A stretch of 12,691 nucleotides of DNA from an uncultured Actinomycetes bacterium (lineage in GTDB: Bacteria; Actinomycetota; Actinomycetes; Nanopelagicales; Nanopelagicaceae), in assembly GCA_903839355.1 (NCBI GenBank), contig CAIMBV010000075.1, forward strand, positions 1-12,691, given 5' to 3'. Under the pieces are notes generated by a model. It was not told the DNA's origin. It did not search any database and worked only from the letters and a program-made list of their open reading frames with translations. Numbering within the stretch: the stretch's first letter is position 1; each line of letters starts with the position of its first letter. A program made the position numbers and the translations under genes. Of the stretch, positions 1 to 5,831 are shown piece by piece.

Positions 1-1160
1 ACAATATTCAAGGCTTGCTGTGACTCGAGTTGATCCGGAATGGCCGTTAATGAGCTTGGTGTTATGTGTAATCCCAGCGCCGAAGAGGCCAGAACAAATA
101 AGACTGCGATTGAGGTGCCAGCCACAATCAGTGGTCTACCAATTATGAAAGAGACCAAGGATTTAAAGGGTTTGGTCCGGAGTCCTCGGAGGTCCGGAGA
201 GGCGGGAAAGAAAGAGAGCAGAACAGGTTGCAACGAGAAGGCGGCAGCGATTGAGATGAGTGGAACTAGGGCTGTGGCAATACCAAGGGAGCGAATAAAT
301 GGGATTGGGACGAAGATTAGGGTTGAAAGGGCAATGGCTACGGTAAGACCGGAGATAGCTACCGTGCGTCCAGCGCTCGCCATCGTCCGTACGATCGATT
401 CGTTGATCTCACCTGATTGGTCCGCCGACTCTTTTCTAAATCGAAAAAGTATGAGCAATGAATAGTCAACCGCCAAACCAAGTCCTATGAGTTCGACAAT
501 ATTGGGAACGTACAGAACGACGAGGAAGTGTTGAGCAATGAGAAGTACCAGACCAATGGTCGCGGAGATTGAACCTGCCGCAAAGATAAAGGGAACAAGA
601 ACCTGAATTGTAAATCCAAGGACTAGTAGCAAGAGAAGTAGAGCGACTATCGCTCCAATAATCTCTCCTCGATGGAGATCGGAATCCAGAACTGGAGTCA
701 CATCGCTCTTGATTGCTGGAGGTCCCGTAACGAGCGCTTCACTTAAACCGTTCCTATGAAGCTCATTTCGAAAGAGTGTTGTGTACTCCGCAGCTCTTGT
801 TAGAGAGAGTGAACTATTGATATTAACTAGCAATATTCCACCCAGGGCCTTCTGTTCAGCGATAGAAGATGTGGGAATGACTCTAGAGGCGATTAATATT
901 TGGTTTTCAAAAGATGCGATCTGAGAATTGGTTGCGTTCTTAAAGGGATAGATAACAGTAAATGTTCCCTCAATATTTTCATTAAAGTGCTGTGCCAAGA
1001 GTGTGTCAGTTTGCGCTGAAGCGCTACGAGGAATGTTTAACGAAGTAGTTAAATGTGAATTTAGTTTTGTGCCACTAAAAATTCCGAGAATTACTATGCA
1101 GAGCCAGAGAGCTAGAACGCCTTTGCGATTTCTTAAAATGAATCGCGTCCATCTCCCCAT
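1..1160 (-). CDS. MMPL-family (RND-type) membrane transporter, N-terminal half, cut by window edge
   Basis: The reverse strand is open from the ATG at 1160 to base 1, giving 386 residues with no stop, so the C-terminus lies outside the window. Residues about 14-29 form a first membrane helix, about 30-165 an extracytoplasmic domain, and about 167-363 a bundle of roughly six hydrophobic helices. The diagnostic motif GLGLAVDYSLLILFRFR is at 226-242; in MMPL/YdfJ proteins this helix carries the Asp-Tyr pair linked to proton coupling. A second periplasmic domain begins near 364, the start of the expected second repeat. Family members usually exceed 700 residues and export lipids, drugs or other hydrophobic compounds by proton-motive force; the substrate cannot be told here. 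An in-frame GTG at 1163 directly precedes the ATG and an in-frame TAG precedes that, so the start is one of these two. No clear Shine-Dalgarno is seen. Divergent from a small HTH gene, its likely regulator by position. Confidence 0.93.
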   Translation of the reverse strand, partial: MGRWTRFILRNRKGVLALWLCIVILGIFSGTKLNSHLTTSLNIPRSASAQTDTLLAQHFNENIEGTFTVIYPFKNATNSQIASFENQILIASRVIPTSSIAEQKALGGILLVNINSSLSLTRAAEYTTLFRNELHRNGLSEALVTGPPAIKSDVTPVLDSDLHRGEIIGAIVALLLLLLVLGFTIQVLVPFIFAAGSISATIGLVLLIAQHFLVVLYVPNIVELIGLGLAVDYSLLILFRFRKESADQSGEINESIVRTMASAGRTVAISGLTVAIALSTLIFVPIPFIRSLGIATALVPLISIAAAFSLQPVLLSFFPASPDLRGLRTKPFKSLVSFIIGRPLIVAGTSIAVLFVLASSALGLHITPSSLTAIPDQLESQQALNI

Positions 1161-1174
1161 CACGCAGCAAGTCT

Positions 1175-1212
1175 AGGGGAATTCCCCTCGTGAATAATTT
1201 ATATACGAGGGG
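1175..1212. promoter_or_regulatory. Nested inverted repeats (operator candidate) in front of the MMPL gene
   Basis: A perfect 14-bp palindrome AGGGGAATTCCCCT lies at 1175-1188. Its right arm is reused in a second inverted repeat: CCCCTCG at 1184-1190 and CGAGGGG at 1206-1212, separated by 15 A/T-rich bases that hold the only -10-like hexamers (TATATA, TATAAA on the minus strand) before the MMPL gene. The three half-sites therefore share a (C/T)(G/A)GGG core. Inference: repressor or activator sites for MMPL transcription, perhaps for the neighbouring HTH protein. Alternatively the MMPL leader RNA could switch between two stems. No -35 match is convincing. Confidence 0.5.
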
Positions 1213-1227
1213 GTAGCCCATGATTAG

Positions 1228-1250
1228 GCGCTGATTAATTAACTCAGCGC
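1228..1250. repeat. Inverted repeat GCGCTGA-N9-TCAGCGC
   Basis: Seven-base arms at 1228-1234 and 1244-1250 are exact reverse complements around a 9-base A/T-rich centre that contains the palindrome TTAATTAA. The repeat lies between the divergent MMPL and HTH genes, 33 bases before the HTH start. It could be a protein-binding dyad for the divergent promoters or a hairpin; the A/T-rich centre and position favour an operator. Function is inferred from location only. Confidence 0.45.
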
Positions 1251-1283
1251 GCCAATGGATTGCACAAGATGCTTGAATAACCT

Positions 1284-1535
1284 GTGCCTAGGACTCCAAA
1301 GAAAAACATTGAGGCGAAACCTTTACTAAGTCTTACCAAAGCGGAACACGATTTATTGCGACATGTATCTGCAGGACTTTCCAACCGCGAAATTGCCAGA
1401 GTTAGAAATATTCAGATTAAGTCTTGCGAGAATGCAATATCGCGACTTGCCAAGAAACTCGAGATTCCATTCTCTCCGGAGACCAATCAGCGAGTCTTGC
1501 TGGCAAAAGCCTTCGAACAGATCGAATCGGAGTGA
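1284..1535 (+). CDS. Small stand-alone LuxR/GerE-type helix-turn-helix protein
   Basis: An 83-residue protein made almost wholly of a LuxR-type DNA-binding domain. Residues 16-61 follow the GerE pattern: LTKAEHDLLRHVSAGLSNREIA (helices 1-2), then IQIKSCENAISRLAKKLEI (turn and recognition helix), then a closing helix NQRVLLAKAFEQIE. No receiver, PAS or autoinducer-binding domain precedes it, whereas typical LuxR regulators are around 200 residues. The only possible start is GTG at 1284, because TAA at 1278-1280 is in frame just upstream and there is no internal Met. No Shine-Dalgarno is visible; TTGAAT at 1273-1278 sits five bases before the start and could be a weak -10 of a leaderless mRNA. 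Inferred role: transcription factor, possibly acting on the dyads in the shared 120-bp gap and on the divergent MMPL transporter. Fold assignment is good; target is unproven. Confidence 0.85.
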   Translation: MPRTPKKNIEAKPLLSLTKAEHDLLRHVSAGLSNREIARVRNIQIKSCENAISRLAKKLEIPFSPETNQRVLLAKAFEQIESE

Positions 1536-1560
1536 TTTTTTCGTCTATCGCGCAATAATT

Positions 1561-1590
1561 TTGTATTAGTGGCTCCGCGGATGACATTAT
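1561..1590 (+). promoter_or_regulatory. Promoter for ACC deaminase, probably leaderless
   Basis: TTGTAT at 1561-1566 and CATTAT at 1585-1590 are separated by 18 bases, a sigma70/SigA-like layout. The ATG at 1598 follows the -10 by seven bases, so transcription would begin at or within a base of the start codon. There is no Shine-Dalgarno between them, consistent with the leaderless mRNAs common in actinobacteria. Inferred from spacing and hexamer match. Confidence 0.5.
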
Positions 1591-1597
1591 TCTCGCT

Positions 1598-2614
1598 ATG
1601 TCACGCCAAGCACTTGAGTCCTTTCCGAAAGTTCAACTTACATTCGGCCCGTCTCCGATACATCGCCTGAACCGCCTCACCGATTACCTCGGCGGGAAGG
1701 TTGAAATTTGGGCAAAGCGCGAAGATGTGAATTCGGGATTGGCCTACGGCGGTAATAAGACCCGCAAGCTTGAATATTTGGCCGCAGATGCCCTTGCCCA
1801 AGGATGCGACACCCTAGTTTCAATAGGTGGAGTGCAGTCCAATCACACTCGCCAGGTCGCAGCAGTAGCTGCAAAGTTAGGACTCAAATGCGTATTAGTG
1901 CAGGAGCATTGGGTTGATTGGGATGAGGTCAATTACGAAAAGACTGGCAACATTCTCTTAAGTCGAATCATGGGTGCCGAAGTCCGTCTTGATGCCGCTG
2001 GATTTGATATCGGATTTAGAAAGTCTTGGGAGGAAGCTATCTCTGATGTTGTTGCTCGAGGAGGTAAGCCATACCCAATTCCGGCAGGAGCTTCCGATCA
2101 TCCCCTTGGTGGGCACGGCTTTGCAGGGTGGGCTTTTGAAGTTGAGGACCAGGAGCGGGAACTCGGATTCACCTTTGAGAATGTAATTGTCTGTTCAGTA
2201 ACTGGCTCCACACAGGCTGGAATGATCGCTGGTTTTGCTCATAGCAATCGCGCAGCGTCGGTACTTGGGATTGATGGTTCAGCTACAGTTGAAAAAACGT
2301 GGGAGCAGATAATGCGCATCGCCTCGCGAACCGCGGCTGCAATTGAACTCGGCCGAGAACTTAGTGACTCTGAAATAGTTTTGCTAGATCGTTGGAATGA
2401 CGGAATATATGGAGTTGCCGGCGACCATACGATTGAGGGTATTGAACTCGTGGCGCGTTTGGATGGAATGATTACCGACCCAGTGTATGAAGGTAAATCC
2501 ATCACCGCACTTATCGATCTTGTGAAGGAAGGATATTTCCCAGAAGGTAGTCGCATTTTGTATGCACACCTCGGTGGCCAGCCGGCCATCAATGCATACA
2601 CAACTGCCTTCTAA
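1598..2614 (+). CDS. acdS: 1-aminocyclopropane-1-carboxylate (ACC) deaminase
   Basis: A 338-residue PLP enzyme of the tryptophan-synthase-beta fold, the same length as Pseudomonas ACC deaminase. It opens the cyclopropane ring of ACC to give 2-oxobutyrate and ammonia. The PLP lysine is K54 in [11 protein letters not shown], the nucleophile-region serine is S81 in [10 protein letters not shown], and the C-terminal part has Y297-E298 in DPVYEGKS and L325 in YAHLGGQPA. Each is offset by exactly three from the Pseudomonas residues K51, S78, Y294, E295 and L322. Glu plus Leu at the last two positions separates true ACC deaminase from the closely related D-cysteine desulfhydrases. Cytoplasmic. A likely leaderless promoter precedes it, and it appears monocistronic: its stop overlaps the stop of the convergent next gene. 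Likely role: use of ACC from plants or algae as a nitrogen and carbon source (inference). Confidence 0.93.
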   Translation: MSRQALESFPKVQLTFGPSPIHRLNRLTDYLGGKVEIWAKREDVNSGLAYGGNKTRKLEYLAADALAQGCDTLVSIGGVQSNHTRQVAAVAAKLGLKCVLVQEHWVDWDEVNYEKTGNILLSRIMGAEVRLDAAGFDIGFRKSWEEAISDVVARGGKPYPIPAGASDHPLGGHGFAGWAFEVEDQERELGFTFENVIVCSVTGSTQAGMIAGFAHSNRAASVLGIDGSATVEKTWEQIMRIASRTAAAIELGRELSDSEIVLLDRWNDGIYGVAGDHTIEGIELVARLDGMITDPVYEGKSITALIDLVKEGYFPEGSRILYAHLGGQPAINAYTTAF

Positions 2615-3087
2615 AGTTGACCCTCTTTCATTTCGTGAAAAATCTTTCTCAACTTCTCCTCCGGGAAATCTGTTAATCTAAAAAATCGAGCTGGGTAGAT
2701 TCGACCCGGGAAATTTTCGTGTTCAGTCTCAACGTATCGAATGAAATTATTTATCCCACTCCACCATCCCACTCCACCTCCAACTAGGTAGATATGATCA
2801 AATTTCTGTAACTTGTGATAGATCAACTCGCAATAGTTTTTATCAAGACCTGGTTCGAGCCAACCTGGCAAGAAGTGAAACTTCGCTTTCGAACCAGAAG
2901 ACATTTCGCGATAGTCGTAGTTAGAGGTTGATCGAGGCCCGCTTACGCTACCAAAACGAGGCCGAGATCTTGGGTCGTATATCGTTGTGGGCCTTTTGTG
3001 TGATTCGAGGCCATCTTCCCAAATCAAAGTGCGCGTCTTGCCGATAACGGCGAAGGCGGGATGTGAAGGAACATGGCGCTTAAGCAT
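2611..3087 (-). CDS. Unrecognised protein with eRF1-like (host-attachment/BaeRF) layout
   Basis: A 158-residue soluble protein with no signal peptide or membrane helix. ATG at 3087 is well supported: AAGGAG lies six bases upstream and a TTGCAA-16-GATAAT promoter is present. I do not recognise the family with certainty. A first beta-strand-like segment, [16 protein letters not shown] (11-26), is followed by a basic, Arg/Ser-rich central stretch (31-70), then [22 protein letters not shown] (86-107) and [16 protein letters not shown] (135-150). This order (N-terminal beta hairpin, charged middle, helix plus DHIYLVGGG strand, C-terminal DL/TD-x-PEEKLR helix) resembles the small host-attachment or BaeRF proteins related to release factor eRF1. 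That match is made by eye and is tentative. The gene runs convergently into the ACC deaminase gene with a 4-bp overlap, and is divergent from a universal stress protein. Confidence 0.8.
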   Translation of the reverse strand: MLKRHVPSHPAFAVIGKTRTLIWEDGLESHKRPTTIYDPRSRPRFGSVSGPRSTSNYDYREMSSGSKAKFHFLPGWLEPGLDKNYCELIYHKLQKFDHIYLVGGGVGWWSGINNFIRYVETEHENFPGRIYPARFFRLTDFPEEKLRKIFHEMKEGQL

Positions 3088-3125
3088 TGCTTTCTCCTTA
3101 AAGGGTACATCGCTCGCTTACGTCA

Positions 3126-3153
3126 ATTATCCGCTGTCTCATACTCTTTGCAA
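3126..3153 (-). promoter_or_regulatory. Promoter for the 158-residue orphan gene
   Basis: On the minus strand TTGCAA (3153-3148) is followed after 16 bases by GATAAT (3131-3126), five of six matching the consensus -10. Transcription would start near 3119, leaving a leader of about 30 bases that contains the strong AAGGAG ribosome-binding site. Good layout, but not proven. Confidence 0.5.
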
Positions 3154-3156
3154 TAC

Positions 3157-3179
3157 GTGATTTGCCCTAGGGCTATCAC
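3157..3179. repeat. Interrupted inverted repeat around GCCCTAGGGC
   Basis: A perfect 10-bp palindrome GCCCTAGGGC at 3164-3173 is flanked by GTGAT (3157-3161) and ATCAC (3175-3179); the outer arms are also reverse complements, though the spacers differ by one base. It lies just upstream of the -35 of the minus-strand orphan gene and about 120 bases before the universal stress protein start. Candidate regulator-binding site serving one or both divergent genes; a hairpin is the alternative. Confidence 0.4.
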
Positions 3180-3299
3180 TAAATCAAGATTTTGTAAGCC
3201 AATTTTTAGCCTCAATGTGGGTAAATCGGAGGATACTGAAAGCGAGTCCTCGTAGACCGAATCTCCTGTGGCTCTGAAAAACCGAATGAGGAGAGAAAA

Positions 3300-3752
3300 A
3301 TGAGCACCACCCCAAGCACAAAAATCGCACTCGTAGCCTTTGATGGTTCCCCTTCGGCCATCGCGGCCCTTAATTGGGCGGCCAAGCATGCGGCGCTACT
3401 AGAACTTGAAATTGAAGTGGTCAACGTCTGGGAATATGCCGAGTCACCATTGGATATGGCAGGAGTCGGTTTTGGAACGAGCGCCTACGTGGGGGAGAGT
3501 GATCCCAAAATCTGGTCAGATCAAATTCTCAAATCTGGAGTGGGACTCGTTTTTGGCCCACACGCAGATCAGGTAAAGACCACCTCTGTTGAGGGTAGCG
3601 TGGTTCGCACGCTCGTTGAATTATCCAAGGGTGCGGAGTTGCTGGTTATGGGTTCACGGGGACATAGCAAATTCGCCGATCTAATACTTGGCTCTGTCTC
3701 TGAGAGCTGCTCTGCTAAATCAAAGTGTCCGGTGGTCATTGTTCACGCTTAA
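3300..3752 (+). CDS. Universal stress protein (UspA family, ATP-binding type)
   Basis: A 150-residue single-domain Usp protein with an alpha/beta nucleotide-binding fold. The N-terminal strand ends in AFDGSPSA with D15, which contacts adenine in ATP-binding members. The C-terminal part shows the full ATP motif G-x2-G-x9-G-S as G118, G121, G131 and S132 in MGSRGHSKFADLILGS, so this is the nucleotide-binding type rather than the UspA type that lacks it. The last strand PVVIVHA closes the sheet. The start is fixed by AGGAG at 3289-3293, six bases before ATG. Nine bases separate its stop from the next gene, so the two are probably cotranscribed. Cytoplasmic; likely role is stress or growth-arrest physiology, exact partner unknown. 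Confidence 0.93.
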   Translation: MSTTPSTKIALVAFDGSPSAIAALNWAAKHAALLELEIEVVNVWEYAESPLDMAGVGFGTSAYVGESDPKIWSDQILKSGVGLVFGPHADQVKTTSVEGSVVRTLVELSKGAELLVMGSRGHSKFADLILGSVSESCSAKSKCPVVIVHA

Positions 3753-3761
3753 GATTGGGCA

Positions 3762-5255
3762 ATGACTACTCGAATCACTCATTTCATCAATGGCCAACTC
3801 TGGACTGGAGTAAGTGAACGTACCGCTCCGGTTTTTGATCCCGCTACGGGAGTTGCCACAAAAAGTGTCGACCTCGCCTCTCGGCAAGTCGTAGATGGTG
3901 CAGTCGGTGTAGCGATTAGCGCCTTTAAGGAGTGGCGTGAAGTTTCGCTCACCAAGAGAATTGCAATTCTCTTCTCCTTTCGAGAGCTTCTCAACGCTCG
4001 TAAAGAAGAGCTGGCTGCAATCATCACATCAGAACATGGCAAGGTGTTGAGCGATGCAATAGGTGAAATAACTCGAGGTCAGGAAGTTGTTGAGTTTGCG
4101 TGCGGCTTAGGCCATCTACTCAAGGGTGGATTTTCAGAGCAAGTCTCAGGCGGAGTCGATGTGCACTCGGTTCGCCAGCCGCTGGGCGCCGTTGCAATCA
4201 TCTCTCCCTTTAATTTTCCCGCAATGGTTCCGATGTGGTTCTTCCCAATCGCACTGGCCGCTGGAAACACGGTAATTTTGAAGCCAAGTGAGAAAGATCC
4301 ATCTGCCGCCAACTTCATCGCAGGGCTTCTCAAGGAGGCTGGATTGCCCGATGGAGTATTCAACGTGGTTCACGGAGATAAAGAGGCTGTTGATGCTCTG
4401 CTCGAACACCGCGATATCAAGAGCATTTCATTTGTGGGATCCACACCAATTGCACAATATATATATGAGACAGGTACAAAAAATAAAAAGCGCGTTCAAG
4501 CGCTTGGCGGAGCCAAGAATCACATGTTGGTGCTTCCCGATGCCGATCTAGATCTTGCGGCAGATCAAGCGATCAATGCTGGTTTTGGTTCTGCAGGAGA
4601 ACGGTGTATGGCGATTTCGGTCGTGCTCGCGGTCGAACCAATCGGCGATCAACTGGTCCAGAAGATCGCAGATCGGATGCCAAGTTTGCGCACAGGTGAT
4701 GGTCGTAGAGGTTGTGACATGGGTCCGCTCGTCACAGGAGCGCATCGTGACAAGGTTCAGGGCTATGTTGATGCAGGAGTAGTTGCTGGCGCCACCCTGG
4801 TTGTTGATGGACGCAATCCTGTTGTCGATGGCGAACCCGGTGGATTCTGGCTCGGACCAACACTCTTTGATCATGTAGGCACCGATATGACTATCTATAC
4901 CGATGAGATTTTTGGACCGGTACTTTCCGTTGTTCGCGTTAAGTCGTATGAAGAGGGCGTTGCGCTTATTAATGCACATGAATACGGAAATGGCACTGCA
5001 ATTTTTACCAACGATGGTGGCGCCGCCCGTAGATTCCAGAATGAGATTGAGGTTGGAATGATTGGGATTAACGTTCCAATTCCGGTTCCCGTTGCGTACT
5101 ACTCTTTTGGTGGCTGGAAATCTTCGCTCTTTGGTGACTCCCACGCTCATGGCACAGAGGGATTCCATTTCTTTACCCGAGGTAAGGTCATCACTAGCCG
5201 CTGGCTCGATCCAAGCCATGGCGGGATCAACCTCGGTTTTCCTACCCAGAATTAG
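3762..5255 (+). CDS. mmsA: CoA-acylating methylmalonate-semialdehyde dehydrogenase
   Basis: A 497-residue aldehyde dehydrogenase of the methylmalonate-semialdehyde class, which oxidises methylmalonate or malonate semialdehyde with NAD+ and CoA, losing CO2 and yielding propionyl-CoA or acetyl-CoA. It acts late in valine, inositol or related degradation. Visible class marks are VRQPLGAVAIISPFNFPAMV (137-156), which includes the oxyanion-hole Asn, and GSAGERCMAIS (277-286), where C282 is the nucleophile and the preceding R281 is typical of this class and not of ordinary ALDHs. The EIFGPVLSVV segment is in the C-terminal third. Length matches the family. It follows the universal stress gene by nine bases with no strong Shine-Dalgarno, so expression may depend on coupling to that gene. 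No other valine or inositol gene is in the window; the in vivo substrate is therefore open. Confidence 0.95.
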   Translation: MTTRITHFINGQLWTGVSERTAPVFDPATGVATKSVDLASRQVVDGAVGVAISAFKEWREVSLTKRIAILFSFRELLNARKEELAAIITSEHGKVLSDAIGEITRGQEVVEFACGLGHLLKGGFSEQVSGGVDVHSVRQPLGAVAIISPFNFPAMVPMWFFPIALAAGNTVILKPSEKDPSAANFIAGLLKEAGLPDGVFNVVHGDKEAVDALLEHRDIKSISFVGSTPIAQYIYETGTKNKKRVQALGGAKNHMLVLPDADLDLAADQAINAGFGSAGERCMAISVVLAVEPIGDQLVQKIADRMPSLRTGDGRRGCDMGPLVTGAHRDKVQGYVDAGVVAGATLVVDGRNPVVDGEPGGFWLGPTLFDHVGTDMTIYTDEIFGPVLSVVRVKSYEEGVALINAHEYGNGTAIFTNDGGAARRFQNEIEVGMIGINVPIPVPVAYYSFGGWKSSLFGDSHAHGTEGFHFFTRGKVITSRWLDPSHGGINLGFPTQN

Positions 5256-5351
5256 GGCAGATCCGAAGGTCAGTTTCAGCGGTCTCACAGAAATCTCCCA
5301 GATCAAGCCTCTTTAATTCACTCATAGAAGAACGAATGAGGGAGTTATAAC
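5256..5351. other. Intergenic gap before the FMN-binding protein gene
   Basis: 96 bases without a gene. No convincing terminator follows the dehydrogenase gene, so readthrough into the next gene is possible. CTCAT (5321-5325) and ATGAG (5336-5340) form a small inverted repeat next to the GGAG ribosome-binding site at 5341-5344, seven bases before the GTG start. A short hairpin there could touch the ribosome-binding site, but five base pairs is weak evidence. Confidence 0.3.
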
Positions 5352-5762
5352 GTGGCATCACAGAAGTTCCGTAAGACAGCGGCAATCTGTGGAATCGGTG
5401 CATTTGCATCTTTGATTCCACTTGGAGTCAATGCATCCAACGCTGCGACTGTAAAAGCCACAACAAAGACCACTGTCAAGAAATCCGGAACTTTTCTAGG
5501 TGCTGCATACCAAACTCGCTATGGCGCTGTTCAAGTATCCGTCACCGTTAAGAACGGCAAAATCACAAAGGTGACAGCCCCCGTCTATCCCGTTGGAACT
5601 TTCAGAGATCAGCAGATTAACTCGCAGGCGATTCCACTACTTGAGCAGGAAGTAATTGCCGCCCAATCTTCAAATATAAACAACATCACCGGCGCCTCAT
5701 TCACAGCGCAGGGCTTCTACATCTCTTTGGTATCAGCTTTATCTAAGGCTGGTCTTAAGTAA
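5352..5762 (+). CDS. Exported FMN-binding-domain protein
   Basis: A 136-residue protein starting at GTG, with GGAG seven bases upstream. Residues 1-32 look like a signal peptide: basic KFRK, a hydrophobic core up to LGVNA, and an Ala-rich end SNAA. A Thr/Lys-rich linker (33-45) leads to an FMN-binding fold: TFLGAAYQTRYGAVQVSVTVKNGKITKV, then NNITGASFTAQGFYISLVSAL (110-130). The TGAS motif at 113-116 matches the site where ApbE attaches FMN covalently through phosphodiester linkage to Thr/Ser in NqrC/RnfG-type domains; S116 would be the acceptor. The acidic residue often seen three before the motif is Asn here, so covalent attachment is uncertain. Short stand-alone forms are common in actinobacteria and are thought to carry electrons outside the membrane. 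Followed by a strong hairpin. Confidence 0.87.
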   Translation: MASQKFRKTAAICGIGAFASLIPLGVNASNAATVKATTKTTVKKSGTFLGAAYQTRYGAVQVSVTVKNGKITKVTAPVYPVGTFRDQQINSQAIPLLEQEVIAAQSSNINNITGASFTAQGFYISLVSALSKAGLK

Positions 5763-5770
5763 GAAACCGA

Positions 5771-5808
5771 ACTCGGCTTGAGCGATGTGAGGGCATCGCT
5801 CGCCGAGT
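5771..5808. terminator. Strong bidirectional hairpin between convergent genes
   Basis: ACTCGGC (5771-5777) pairs with GCCGAGT (5802-5808), and GAGCGATG (5780-5787) pairs with CATCGCTC (5794-5801): 15 base pairs with a two-base TT bulge and a six-base loop. CCGA (5767-5770) and TCGG (5811-5814) could extend the stem. It sits 8 bases after the FMN-binding gene stop and 24 bases beyond the stop of the convergent ABC permease, where a shared terminator would be expected. There is no U-tract on either side, as with many actinobacterial terminators. Confidence 0.75.
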
Positions 5809-5831
5809 ATTCGGAGATCGTCGACACTCGA

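Noticed and set aside
40..465. 141-codon plus-strand open frame at the left edge
   Set aside because: Antisense to the MMPL transporter, whose minus-strand frame is open over 1160 bases with clear family motifs.
3229..3239. 11-mer GAGGATACTGA shared with 8068-8078
   Set aside because: At 8068 it may overlap a -10, but at 3229 no -35 or start codon lies at a matching distance; an 11-mer pair in 12.7 kb is expected by chance.
3284..3295. Similar CGAATGAGG(G)AG context before the starts at 3300 and 5352
   Set aside because: The shared part is mostly the purine-rich ribosome-binding site; too short to call a regulatory motif.
4548..5306. 252-codon open frame on the minus strand inside the semialdehyde dehydrogenase gene
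   Set aside because: It is antisense to a clear full-length mmsA gene, has a low-complexity, Asn/Arg/Ser-rich composition with no family pattern, and no ribosome-binding site stands out.
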